Notes under the pieces: generated by a model
What the model was told of the DNA's origin: nothing
Seen by the model: the letters and a program-made list of their open reading frames with translations, nothing else
Database searches by the model: none
DNA from: Bacteroidota bacterium
GTDB lineage: Bacteria; Bacteroidota; Bacteroidia; Bacteroidales; Lentimicrobiaceae
Length of the DNA: 64,000 nucleotides
Direction of reading: 5' to 3'
NCBI GenBank assembly: GCA_023417935.1
Contig: JAEZDY010000023.1
Coordinates: 62,001 to 126,000 of the forward strand
Position numbers and translations under genes: made by a program
Shown here: positions 16,376-24,459 of the stretch, in pieces
Position numbering within the stretch: position 1 is the stretch's first letter
Layout: each line of letters begins with the position of its first letter

Positions 16376-18931
16376 ATGCTTAAAAATCTGGATTCCAAAA
16401 TAGCCATTACTTATGGTGAGGTTAAGATATCATACCTCGAACTAAGGAAAAATATCAAAATATTTAGTAACAGATATTCACTTGAGACTAATGACCATGC
16501 AGTAATATTTGCGGAAAACAGGCCTGAGTGGATTTATGCTTTTTACTCCGTTTGGCATAAGAAGGCTATTGCCATACCGGTGGATAATCTGGCCACAGCC
16601 GAAGAAACTTCGTATATTTTGAAGGATTGCCAGCCAAAAGTAGTGTTTACCTCTGCCCTTAGGAAAGATGTAATAACCAAGGCTATTGAACTGGCAGGTG
16701 TGCATCCATTAGTACTTTATATTGATGACCCCTCGGTGGCACTTTTCAGCAATGATCAGCCTGCAACAGTACCAGCAGATACAAAGGCTACAAATCAGGA
16801 TAAAAATGAAAAAGGTGCACCTACAAGCACTGGTGCAATTTCAAATACAGAACCTGTTCATTTTGAGGAACCTGAAAAGGAGAATACTGCGGTTATAATA
16901 TACACTTCTGGCACCACAGGAAGCCCTAAGGGTGTAATGCTCTCATACCAGAACCTCATTACCAATATAAAAGCTGTTTCTGATCATATTCCTATCTATA
17001 AGCCTGAGTCAGTGGTAATGATGTTGTTACCCGCTCACCATGTCTTCCCATTGGTTGGCACTATGATCATTCCGTTGTACATCGGGGCAAAAATAGCTAT
17101 TAGCCCATCAATGGTGTCGACGGATATTATGAGTACCCTGAAAAATAATGCTGTAACTGTGGTAATTGGGGTTCCCCGCTTATATGCAGCCATCCGCAAA
17201 GGGATCATGGATAAGATAAACAAGAGTGGTGTGGCTAAATTGCTGTTTGCTGTTGCCCGAAAAGTTAATAGTCCTGCATTCTCAAAGAAGGTATTTGACA
17301 CGGTGCACAATAAAATGGGGGGTGCTATTGAAAGTCTGGTATCAGGCGGTGCTGCACTGGATAAAGAAATAGGTGCAGATTTTCAGACACTGGGGTTTGA
17401 AGTGCTTGAAGGTTATGGTATGACAGAAGCTGCCCCGATGATCACTTTTACGCAGCCCGGAAGAGTACGACTTGGCTCGCCAGGTGAGGTTATGAGTGAA
17501 ACGAAAGTTAGGATAGTAGATGATGAAATTACGGCATCAGGCCCTAATATCATGAAAGGTTATTATAACAAACCCGAAGAAACAGCCGAAATATTAAAAG
17601 ATGGATGGCTTTATACAGGCGACCTGGGATACCTTGATAAAGATGGCTACCTGTTTATTACAGGGCGTAAAAAAGAAATCATTATACTCTCAAATGGCAA
17701 GAATGTTAATCCTGTTGAACTGGAAGAGAAGATTGCTGCATCACCATATATCAAAGAGTGCGGAGTGTTCTACCATGATGATCAGTTACAGGCTATTGTT
17801 GTGCCGGAATACGAAGCTATCGTTAACACTGAGTTGCATTCAATGGAGGAGTTCATAAAATGGGAAGTAATTGAGCCTTTTAACAACACGGTTTCATCCT
17901 ACAAGAAAATAATGGGCTTCCATATTATTGATGAGGAACTTCCACGAACACGGCTTGGAAAACTACAACGATTCAAGCTTTCATCGCTTGCTCTATTGGC
18001 TGATTTGGAAGTTGCAGGAACGGATGATACCCCTCAATCGCCAGAGTATCAAATGATCGCTAATTTCTTAGAGGTTGAAAAGTCGAGGAAAGTATTGCCG
18101 AGGCATCATCTGGAGATGGATCTGGGAATGGACTCACTTGATAAAGTCAGTCTTCAGGCATGGTTGATGCAAACGTTTGGGGTTGATATGGACCCATCGG
18201 AAATGACGGCCTTTAGTAACGTCTCAAAGCTTGCAGCCCATGTATCCGAAAAGAAAACCCGCATGGAAGAAACAAAGCTTGACTGGACCGATATCATCAG
18301 GGAAAAAGTCAATCTGCGGCTACCATCAAACTGGTTTACAGGCAGGTGGATGGTATATACTTCTAAGTTGTTCTTCAACCTGTACTTCAGATTCAAGGCA
18401 AAGGGTGTAGAGAATATACCTGAAGGTCCGGTAATTTTCGTACCGAACCACCAAAGTTATTTTGACGGTCTGTTCATTGCCTCCTTCCTTCGTAGGAAGC
18501 GGTTGCGTGACACCTACTTCTACGCTAAAGAAAAACACGTAAAGCAGGCATGGCTTAAGTTCCTGGCCAGCCGCAATAACATCATAGTAGTTGACTTGAA
18601 CAAGGATCTTAAGGAATCAATTCAAAAGCTGGCAGAAGTGCTTCGACAAAAACGCAGCTTGATTATCTTCCCCGAAGGCACACGCACTAAAACTGGCGGT
18701 TTGGGGCAATTTAAAAAGACTTTTGCCATCCTGAGTCGCGAACTTGATGTACCAGTTGTTCCGGTTAGTATAAAGGGTGCATTTGAAGCATTGCCTTCAG
18801 GCAGTCATTTCCCGAAACCATGGAAACGTATACAGGTTGAATTCCTGCAGCCCGTTTATCCAGGAAACTATTCCTATGACACGCTTACAGATCATGTGAG
18901 GAGTCAGATCGAAGGAAAGCTTAGTCATTAG
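16376..18931 (+). CDS. Fused acyl-CoA/ACP synthetase, acyl carrier and PlsC acyltransferase
   Basis: An 851-residue three-function protein. Residues 1-545 are an AMP-forming acyl-activating enzyme: P-loop YTSGTTGSPKG (about 176-186), GYGMTEAAP, LYTGDLGYLDKDG, GRKKEIIILSNGKN. Residues about 555-635 form an acyl carrier domain with MDLGMDSLDKV, phosphopantetheine Ser about 587. The C-terminus (about 650-851) is a glycerolipid acyltransferase with NHQSYFD (about 691-697) and FPEGTRT (about 765-771). A Lys/Asn/Thr-rich insert of about 40 residues precedes the P-loop. The protein likely activates a fatty acid, holds it on its own carrier and transfers it to a lysophospholipid. E. coli Aas has acyltransferase and synthetase in the opposite order and no carrier. 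The ATG at 16376 is chosen; the preceding in-frame codon is TTG. Confidence 0.9.
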   Translation: MLKNLDSKIAITYGEVKISYLELRKNIKIFSNRYSLETNDHAVIFAENRPEWIYAFYSVWHKKAIAIPVDNLATAEETSYILKDCQPKVVFTSALRKDVITKAIELAGVHPLVLYIDDPSVALFSNDQPATVPADTKATNQDKNEKGAPTSTGAISNTEPVHFEEPEKENTAVIIYTSGTTGSPKGVMLSYQNLITNIKAVSDHIPIYKPESVVMMLLPAHHVFPLVGTMIIPLYIGAKIAISPSMVSTDIMSTLKNNAVTVVIGVPRLYAAIRKGIMDKINKSGVAKLLFAVARKVNSPAFSKKVFDTVHNKMGGAIESLVSGGAALDKEIGADFQTLGFEVLEGYGMTEAAPMITFTQPGRVRLGSPGEVMSETKVRIVDDEITASGPNIMKGYYNKPEETAEILKDGWLYTGDLGYLDKDGYLFITGRKKEIIILSNGKNVNPVELEEKIAASPYIKECGVFYHDDQLQAIVVPEYEAIVNTELHSMEEFIKWEVIEPFNNTVSSYKKIMGFHIIDEELPRTRLGKLQRFKLSSLALLADLEVAGTDDTPQSPEYQMIANFLEVEKSRKVLPRHHLEMDLGMDSLDKVSLQAWLMQTFGVDMDPSEMTAFSNVSKLAAHVSEKKTRMEETKLDWTDIIREKVNLRLPSNWFTGRWMVYTSKLFFNLYFRFKAKGVENIPEGPVIFVPNHQSYFDGLFIASFLRRKRLRDTYFYAKEKHVKQAWLKFLASRNNIIVVDLNKDLKESIQKLAEVLRQKRSLIIFPEGTRTKTGGLGQFKKTFAILSRELDVPVVPVSIKGAFEALPSGSHFPKPWKRIQVEFLQPVYPGNYSYDTLTDHVRSQIEGKLSH

Positions 18932-18950
18932 TTTTACTTCTAGTAATCAT

Positions 18951-18958
18951 TACCTTTG
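18951..18958 (+). promoter_or_regulatory. TACCTTTG promoter of ilvA
   Basis: A -7 element match in the 45-bp gap before the ilvA ATG at 18977, showing that this gene has its own promoter despite the close upstream gene. Confidence 0.55.
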
Positions 18959-18976
18959 CACTCAAATTAGCTTGCA

Positions 18977-20212
18977 ATGGAAAAGATTAACAGGAGTTTG
19001 GCCCTACCACAATTGAGTGATATTATACATGCCCATAGTGTATTAAAGAATATTGTTAAGAAAACCCCACTTGAGAGGAGCAAGTCGTTCTCTGCAATGT
19101 CGGGGGCCAATGTGTACCTGAAACTGGAAAACCTTCAAACAACAGGTTCATTCAAGGTGCGTGGTGCATATTATATGATCAGCCGGTTAACACCTGAAAA
19201 GCTTACCAATGGAGTTTTGTGCGCTTCTGCAGGAAACCATGCGCAGGGAGTGGCTTATGCTGCTTCAAAGCTTGGAGTTAAAAGCACTGTGTTTATGCCT
19301 GTGTTTGCGCCACCACTTAAAGTAATTGCCACACGCTCCTATGGTGCTGAGGTTATACTTACCGGTGATACATTCGATGATGCCTTCAATGCTGCCATGG
19401 AATACGGCAGTAAGAGCGGCGCTACTTTTGTGCATCCCTTTAATCATCCTGATATTATTGCCGGACAAGGAACTGTTGGTTTGGAAATATTTGAACAACT
19501 TGAGCAGATAGATGCTGTACTTGTGCCTATTGGAGGAGGAGGTTTGATTGCAGGAATTGCAATTGCCCTGAAACAGTTGAATCCGGGTATCCGGATCATA
19601 GGAGTTGAGGCAGAAGGTGCACAATCGATGAAAGTGTCAATTGAAGCTAAAGAGCCACGCACCCTGAATTCAGTTAATACAATTGCCGACGGTATTGCGG
19701 TAAAGTCACCCGGTGACCTTACTTTTGGGGCAACCAGAACATTGGTTGACGAACTGGTAACAGTAAATGATGCCGAGATTGCCCAAACCACCTATATGCT
19801 CTTACAGCGTGCCAAAATACTGGCCGAGCCTGCCGGTGTTGCCGCAATGGCTGCTGTGCTCTTTGGAAAGGTTGATCTCACAGGCAAGAATGTGATACCC
19901 GTGATAAGTGGTGGCAATATCAATATGAGTATATTGGAGCAGATACTAGAAAAGGGAGTTATGGATGTTGGTCTCAGGGCACGTATCCAGGTACTGGTAC
20001 CTGATCAGGCAGGTGTTTTAATGAGTATCATTGCCATCCTCAATAAAATGAGAGCAAGTATTCATGATATCTACCATGAGCGATCCACTACAAGTGTTCC
20101 AATTGGTCATGTTCAAATCACAATCACCTTCAACCTTCAGGATACTTTGCAACTACCTACCCTACTCGCCGAACTTGATAAGAAAGGCATGAGTTACCAG
20201 GTGTTGCATTAA
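18977..20212 (+). CDS. ilvA: Threonine ammonia-lyase with ACT domain
   Basis: Converts threonine to 2-oxobutyrate and ammonia, the first committed step to isoleucine, with pyridoxal phosphate. The 411-residue length fits the single-ACT form. The PLP lysine is K60 in GSFKVRGAYY. The phosphate-binding glycine loop is PIGGGGLIAGIAIAL, and SAGNHAQGVAY and the late AEPAGVAAMAA are conserved. Residues about 330-411 form an ACT domain (ARIQVLVPDQAGVLMSIIAI, IGHVQITITF), suggesting allosteric control by a branched-chain amino acid, although the short single ACT form can also be catabolic (TdcB-like). No other ilv gene is adjacent. Confidence 0.9.
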   Translation: MEKINRSLALPQLSDIIHAHSVLKNIVKKTPLERSKSFSAMSGANVYLKLENLQTTGSFKVRGAYYMISRLTPEKLTNGVLCASAGNHAQGVAYAASKLGVKSTVFMPVFAPPLKVIATRSYGAEVILTGDTFDDAFNAAMEYGSKSGATFVHPFNHPDIIAGQGTVGLEIFEQLEQIDAVLVPIGGGGLIAGIAIALKQLNPGIRIIGVEAEGAQSMKVSIEAKEPRTLNSVNTIADGIAVKSPGDLTFGATRTLVDELVTVNDAEIAQTTYMLLQRAKILAEPAGVAAMAAVLFGKVDLTGKNVIPVISGGNINMSILEQILEKGVMDVGLRARIQVLVPDQAGVLMSIIAILNKMRASIHDIYHERSTTSVPIGHVQITITFNLQDTLQLPTLLAELDKKGMSYQVLH

Positions 20213-20389
20213 ATACTTCGCGGACTCGCCAGAGTATTTATCGAAGGGTTCAAAGGTTGTTCAATGCAACTACCGTGCGCTCAATCTTAATGAACTCCTA
20301 AATGAAGATCATCTTCAGATATTCTGCTGCACCAGTCCTACAGGTCCCATAGGTCGCACCAGTCCCACTAATTACACAACCCTTTGAAC
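20211..20389. repeat. Intergenic region with nested inverted and direct repeats
   Basis: AAATACT (20211-20217) pairs with AGTATTT (20233-20239) just after ilvA. GTTCAAAGGTTGT (20249-20261) is nearly the reverse complement of ACAACCCTTTGAAC (20376-20389), with a one-base bulge. Between them GCACCAGTCC occurs twice (20329-20338 and 20356-20365, 27-bp period). No ORF seen. Confidence 0.5.
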
Positions 20390-20403
20390 ATTTTCCCGTT
20401 TAA

Positions 20404-20436
20404 ATTGTATTAATTACAATCAAGGATTTAATACAA
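20404..20436 (+). promoter_or_regulatory. Putative autoregulatory operator of the Fur/PerR-like gene
   Basis: ATTGTA-TTAAT-TACAAT (20404-20420) is an inverted repeat with 6-bp arms. TTGTATTAA (20405-20413) is repeated in inverted form as TTAATACAA (20428-20436). The cluster ends 6 bases before the GTG start of the Fur-family gene. Confidence 0.5.
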
Positions 20437-20442
20437 TCAACG

Positions 20443-20877
20443 GTGGACTCGATACGACATGACATACTTTCAAAACTCACAGGCTGCGGGCTTAAGATAA
20501 CACCGCAGCGTATGGCTGTTCTTGAGGTGCTTATAAAATCAAAAAACCACCCTACTGCCGAAGCTATTTACAAAGAGGTTGTTGGATCTTTACCCGGTGT
20601 ATCGGCAACAACTATTTATAATACGCTTGATACATTTGTTGTGAAAGGTTTGGTTAAACGAGTAAAGACAGAAGCTGATGTTATGCGTTATGAGGCTGTT
20701 ACCAGTCATCACCATCACTTGTATTCCTCAGCATCTGACAGGATGGAAGATTATTATGATACGGAACTTGATGAAGTGCTTAAAGCTTATTTCGAACGGA
20801 AGAAGCTTAAAAATTTTCAAATAAGTGAGATTAAACTGCAAATAATGGGCAGTTTCAAAGACCCGGACAAGAGATAA
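20443..20877 (+). CDS. Fur family repressor, PerR-like
   Basis: A 144-residue regulator with the Fur winged helix: GLKITPQRMAVLEVLIKSKNHPTAEAIY (recognition helix VSATTIYNTLDTFV). The metal-sensing region keeps SHHHHLY and a run of acidic residues (RMEDYYDTELDE). The CxxC pairs that hold the structural zinc in classical Fur/PerR are absent: the only Cys is C15, and the usual HHHH-LxCxxC reads HHHHLYSSAS. The start is GTG (20443); the first in-frame ATG would remove part of helix 1. dps follows 83 bp downstream, which points to a peroxide/iron role, as PerR commonly controls dps (inference). An inverted repeat right before the start suggests autoregulation. Confidence 0.85.
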   Translation: MDSIRHDILSKLTGCGLKITPQRMAVLEVLIKSKNHPTAEAIYKEVVGSLPGVSATTIYNTLDTFVVKGLVKRVKTEADVMRYEAVTSHHHHLYSSASDRMEDYYDTELDEVLKAYFERKKLKNFQISEIKLQIMGSFKDPDKR

Positions 20878-20960
20878 TGCAACACTACTTCAGGACGATA
20901 ATCCAATAAAGTCTTCAGAAATAAATTAGACGAAACATTAATAATTAAAATCTATAAAGC

Positions 20961-21446
20961 ATGAAAACAATGGAAAAATTAAATGAAATTGGTCTTGACC
21001 AGAAGCTATCAGTCCAATTGATTGAGAAATTAAATGACCTGCTGGCTAACTACCAGGTTTTTTATCAGAACACACGTGGTTTTCACTGGAATATCAAAGG
21101 CGACAAGTTCTTTGAACTACATGTAAAATTTGAAGAGTTATATACTGATCTTCAACTTAAGATTGATGAAATAGCAGAGCGTATTCTTACACTGGGAGGT
21201 ACACCCCACCATACATTTGAAAGTTATCTGAAGATATCAAAGGTAAAGGTAGTTGAGAACGAGTCGGATGGTTCTGCATGTGTTGAAAATATCCTTGATG
21301 CTTTTGCCATTATTCTATCAAAGGAAAGAGAAATATTGAATCTTAGCGATGACCTTGAAGATGAAGGAACCAACTCACTGGTAAGTGATTATATAAGAGA
21401 GAAAGAAAAACTGGTATGGATGTATTCATCCTTCCTTGGAAGGTAA
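20961..21446 (+). CDS. dps: Dps family ferritin-like DNA-protection protein
   Basis: A 161-residue four-helix protein that oxidises and stores iron using H2O2, protecting DNA in dodecameric shells. Ferroxidase-site residues at the dimer interface are H42 (RGFHWN), H54 (FFELHVKFEELY), D69 and E73 (KIDEIAER). The length and the motif order are normal for Dps. The N-terminus is short and has few basic residues, so direct DNA binding through it is not obvious. Start at 20961; an ATG three codons later is also possible. It follows the PerR-like gene and ends in a clear hairpin terminator. The regulator-target pairing suggests an oxidative-stress unit. Confidence 0.93.
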   Translation: MKTMEKLNEIGLDQKLSVQLIEKLNDLLANYQVFYQNTRGFHWNIKGDKFFELHVKFEELYTDLQLKIDEIAERILTLGGTPHHTFESYLKISKVKVVENESDGSACVENILDAFAIILSKEREILNLSDDLEDEGTNSLVSDYIREKEKLVWMYSSFLGR

Positions 21447-21464
21447 TCTTCGAAAATATTAACA

Positions 21465-21500
21465 GGAAACCGGCGCATGAAACCGCCGGTTTTCTGTTTT
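21465..21500 (+). terminator. Intrinsic terminator after dps
   Basis: AAACCGGCG (21467-21475) pairs with CGCCGGTTT (21484-21492) around an 8-base loop, followed by TTTCTGTTTT. Confidence 0.85.
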
Positions 21501-21694
21501 AATATCACGGAAAAAATTGCAATTGTTCGTAGTTTAATGCTTCACTATTGAATATGTTTGATGACAATACTTATTCAAAGTCATAGACTGAGGAGGTATA
21601 AAGCGTACCTGTAATTTTATTCTTGATCAGAAACCATGTGTTTTAATGGATATTTGATCTAATTTTATAACCCAAATTCATCAAAAATAGCTTT

Positions 21695-22540
21695 ATGAAA
21701 TACATTGGAGCGCATGTGAGTGCAGCAGGAGGCGTTAATAATTCACCGGTTAATGCTGAGGCTATTGGCGCTAAAGCATTCTCGTTCTTCACTAAAAACC
21801 AGAGGCAGTGGGTTTCAGCACCTTTAGCACCGGATGCTATTAAAAGCTTCAGGGATAATTGTGAAAAGCTCGGCTTTAATATGAAGCATGTTATGCCCCA
21901 CGATAGTTATCTTATAAACCTGGGACATCCCGGTAGAGATGAATTACAGAAATCAAGAAACGCCTTTTTAGATGAGATGCAACGCTGCGAGCAACTAGGT
22001 GTAGTACTACTTAACTTTCATCCAGGAAGTAGTCTTAATTTGGTAGATAATGAGACATGCCTGCTTACTATTGCACAATCTATAAATATGGCTCTTGAGT
22101 CTACCAATGGTGTAACAGCGGTTATTGAAAATACCGCAGGACAAGGAAGTAACCTGGGATATGATTTTGAGCATCTGAAATTTATCATTGATAATGTACA
22201 CGATAAAAGCCGCGTTGGCGTTTGTTTAGATACATGTCACACATTTTCAGCTGGTTATGACATACTTACCCCACAGGGATATGAAGAAACATTCAGGCTG
22301 TTTAATGAAATTGTTGGTCTTGGTTATTTAAAAGGTCTGCACTTAAACGACACAAAGAAAGCACTTGGCAGTCGCGTTGACAGGCATGAAAATATAGGAA
22401 AAGGGCTGCTTGGATTGGATGTTTTCAGGAGAATTGTAAATGATATCAGGTTTGATGACATTCCAATTATACTTGAAACACCTGACGAAACACTTTGGAA
22501 AGAAGAAATTGAGTTACTCTATAGTTTTATCGAGAATTGA
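21695..22540 (+). CDS. nfo: Endonuclease IV
   Basis: AP endonuclease of base-excision repair that cleaves 5' of abasic sites; a TIM barrel with three zinc ions. The 281-residue protein keeps all nine zinc ligands at the E. coli Nfo positions: H69, H109, E145, D179, H182, H216, D229, H231 and E261, visible in MPHDSYLINLGHP, NFHPGSS, IENTAGQG, CLDTCHTFSAGYD, GLHLNDTK, SRVDRHENIGKG and ILETPDE. The gene is monocistronic, between the dps terminator and the response-regulator gene. It is one of four DNA-repair genes in the window (nfo, nth, recA, uvrA). Confidence 0.97.
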   Translation: MKYIGAHVSAAGGVNNSPVNAEAIGAKAFSFFTKNQRQWVSAPLAPDAIKSFRDNCEKLGFNMKHVMPHDSYLINLGHPGRDELQKSRNAFLDEMQRCEQLGVVLLNFHPGSSLNLVDNETCLLTIAQSINMALESTNGVTAVIENTAGQGSNLGYDFEHLKFIIDNVHDKSRVGVCLDTCHTFSAGYDILTPQGYEETFRLFNEIVGLGYLKGLHLNDTKKALGSRVDRHENIGKGLLGLDVFRRIVNDIRFDDIPIILETPDETLWKEEIELLYSFIEN

Positions 22541-22623
22541 AGTAATTGGTAAGAAGTTAATTTTATAGACATTAAAGTAAACTCATTACATTTATAGTAC
22601 GCACCAAACATTGTTAGTAAATA

Positions 22624-22657
22624 TTTGAGTATAGTGTGATTTATTCACTTACATTTG
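22624..22657 (+). promoter_or_regulatory. Promoter of the single-REC gene
   Basis: TTTG (22624-22627), a 22-base spacer, and TACATTTG (22650-22657). It predicts a leader of about 110 nt before the ATG at 22778. Confidence 0.5.
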
Positions 22658-22777
22658 ACATATCAAGTTGATTAATAATTGGGGTGTTTTTGATTCTCCA
22701 TAAACAGTTTGGTTAACATACAGCAACTGAAATCATTGCTCCTATTCAAGAGACAAAAAACTGCAACATCAGTGAAC

Positions 22778-23194
22778 ATGGAAGAAAACATAACTATGTC
22801 AGCAAATGAGACTAAATTTGAAACCACCTTGTCAAGTATTAAAATACTTGTTGCTGAGGATGAAGATTCAAGTTACAGAGTGATTGACAAGATATTTAGT
22901 GAGCATGAAATCACCATTACCAGAGCTGTGAATGGCAAAGAAGCTGTTGATATTGTATCATCTAATCCGAATATTCAACTTGTGTTGATGGACATCAAGA
23001 TGCCCGTAATGAATGGCATCCAGGCTACCAAAGAAATAAAGAGGTTAAGGCCTGAACTTCCGGTAATTGCCACATCTGCTTTTGCTATGCCCGGTGATAA
23101 ACAGATTTTTAAGGAAGCAGGATGCGAGGACTATATCTCAAAACCAGTTAAAGCTGATCAGTTGATTGGTTTAATCAAGAAATATACCTCCTGA
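22778..23194 (+). CDS. Single-domain response regulator (REC)
   Basis: A 138-residue receiver protein without an output domain. It shows the acidic pocket AEDED, phospho-acceptor D72 (VLMDIKMPVMNG), the conserved Ser (ATSAFAM) and Lys (YISKPVKADQL). Such proteins pass phosphate in relays or act by protein contact. The start is ATG 22778, or ATG 22796 (MSANETKF); an upstream in-frame TTG at 22709 lies far into the leader and is rejected. The gene is convergent with a kinase-like gene whose stop is one base away. That kinase lacks the phospho-acceptor His, so a direct His-Asp pair cannot be assumed; the hybrid kinase and Hpt elsewhere in the window are other possible partners. Confidence 0.88.
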   Translation: MEENITMSANETKFETTLSSIKILVAEDEDSSYRVIDKIFSEHEITITRAVNGKEAVDIVSSNPNIQLVLMDIKMPVMNGIQATKEIKRLRPELPVIATSAFAMPGDKQIFKEAGCEDYISKPVKADQLIGLIKKYTS

Positions 23195-23195
23195 A

Positions 23196-24353
23196 TTAAG
23201 GAGTTAGATTTAATGGAATCTCCAGGAAGAAAGTAGTTCCTTTTTCATCAGACGAGAAATAGACCCTGCCTTTTAAGTATTTTGCAGTTAGCAACCGGGC
23301 CATGTAAGTTCCGATTCCCCTGTGTACAGCTTTAGTTGAGAAGGAACGTTGAAATATTTGGTGTTTTGCTTCTTCAGTAAGCTCTTCCGGATTGTACACC
23401 CAAAATTTTATAATTTTATCATTCAGTCTGGCACCTGCTTTTACAGTTTTGCCTATAGAAGTTGCCTCTAAAGCGTTATTGATAAATCCTTTAAGTATCT
23501 GAATAACAATCTGTTTATCTGATACAAACTTGACAGAATGGGTGAACGGGTCAATAAACAATTGTTTTCCTTCAGCAAGGGGTTGTGATTTATAGAATAC
23601 GTCCAACTCCCTGAATAATTGCACTGAATTGCATAAAGCAGGAGTTACAGAAAGTTTCCCATCTTCAGCTTCATTCAGCATTTTTTGAGTATGAAGATCG
23701 AGCATAAGCTCATGATTCACCCGTTCAGCATTTTCAACAATTGATCTATTACTGTTATCAAGACCATCCTTATCAATCAATGAAACAACCTTCTTAAGCT
23801 CTGAGGCAGTATCATATATTTCATTGACGTATGAAGTTTCAAGAATGGCACGGCGTTTCTTATCACTTATATCGTTTATTGAAAGGATAGTATAGTCCTG
23901 ATTCCTATAGTGCAACGGACTAGCTTTTATTTTCAGATCGTATGAGGTGATTTCTTCATCCGACCGCGCAGAAATGCGTGCTTCCCTAACAACAGGTTTA
24001 CCTGAAATCTGACTATCAACTATGGCATTAACTACACCACAAAATCGGCAAGCTTTAGTAGTTCCACATCCGGAAGGTTGCTCATCAGAGTGGATGCAAC
24101 TAAGCAGATCGCCCAAACGCTCTCCCAAAGGCAGATGAGTGTCTTCAATGTCAAGAAACTTGATAAGATTACTGTTTGCAAACACAAGTTGACGATCGGT
24201 ATTTAGGATCATTGCCAAGTCAGGCATTGCCTCCTGGAATGTACGAAGTATTGGATCATTCTTAAGAATATGATAAGAACTCTCTACTTCAGCTTCCGAA
24301 GCTTTCTCAGCTGTAGCAAAATACGTAAGAAGCTTTCCTGAAGAATTTTTCAT
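23196..24353 (-). CDS. PAS and GHKL-ATPase kinase-like protein with Cys cluster, H-box His replaced
   Basis: A 385-residue cytosolic protein (no membrane helix). A PAS domain (about 35-165) carries the unusual cluster C86-x-H88, C96, C102, C105 (SCIHSDEQPSGCGTTKACRF, then CG), able in principle to bind a metal or Fe-S cluster. The dimerisation helix (about 168-200) reads LETSYVNEIYDTASEL; in related kinases, as I recall them, the segment is LER-FFHDxLNTAG, so N177 stands where the phospho-acceptor His is expected. The ATPase domain (about 275-383) keeps the N-box (FINNALEAT), IFQRSFSTK and GIGTYMARLLT. ATP binding may persist while autophosphorylation is probably lost. It could be an ATP-dependent scaffold or a decayed kinase. 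Lies downstream of the SBF gene. Confidence 0.8.
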   Translation of the reverse strand: MKNSSGKLLTYFATAEKASEAEVESSYHILKNDPILRTFQEAMPDLAMILNTDRQLVFANSNLIKFLDIEDTHLPLGERLGDLLSCIHSDEQPSGCGTTKACRFCGVVNAIVDSQISGKPVVREARISARSDEEITSYDLKIKASPLHYRNQDYTILSINDISDKKRRAILETSYVNEIYDTASELKKVVSLIDKDGLDNSNRSIVENAERVNHELMLDLHTQKMLNEAEDGKLSVTPALCNSVQLFRELDVFYKSQPLAEGKQLFIDPFTHSVKFVSDKQIVIQILKGFINNALEATSIGKTVKAGARLNDKIIKFWVYNPEELTEEAKHQIFQRSFSTKAVHRGIGTYMARLLTAKYLKGRVYFSSDEKGTTFFLEIPLNLTP

Positions 24354-24359
24354 TTACTG

Positions 24360-24389
24360 CAAAAATATAAATTAATGGATTCACCCAAA
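24360..24389 (-). promoter_or_regulatory. Promoter placing the kinase-like gene start near +1
   Basis: On the minus strand TTTG (24389-24386), an 18-base spacer and TATTTTTG (24367-24360). The -7 box ends six bases before the ATG (24353), so transcription would begin at or next to the start codon (possible leaderless mRNA). Confidence 0.45.
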
Positions 24390-24459
24390 CATGCAGATTC
24401 TTAATATGTGCCTTGGATGTTGGTAAAAGATGAGCATTCAACATCTTCAAAAAATTGCT

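Noticed and set aside
20213..20442. Possible tRNA or small RNA downstream of ilvA
   Set aside because: No T-loop GTTCRA context, acceptor stem or CCA pattern could be fitted; described as repeats instead.
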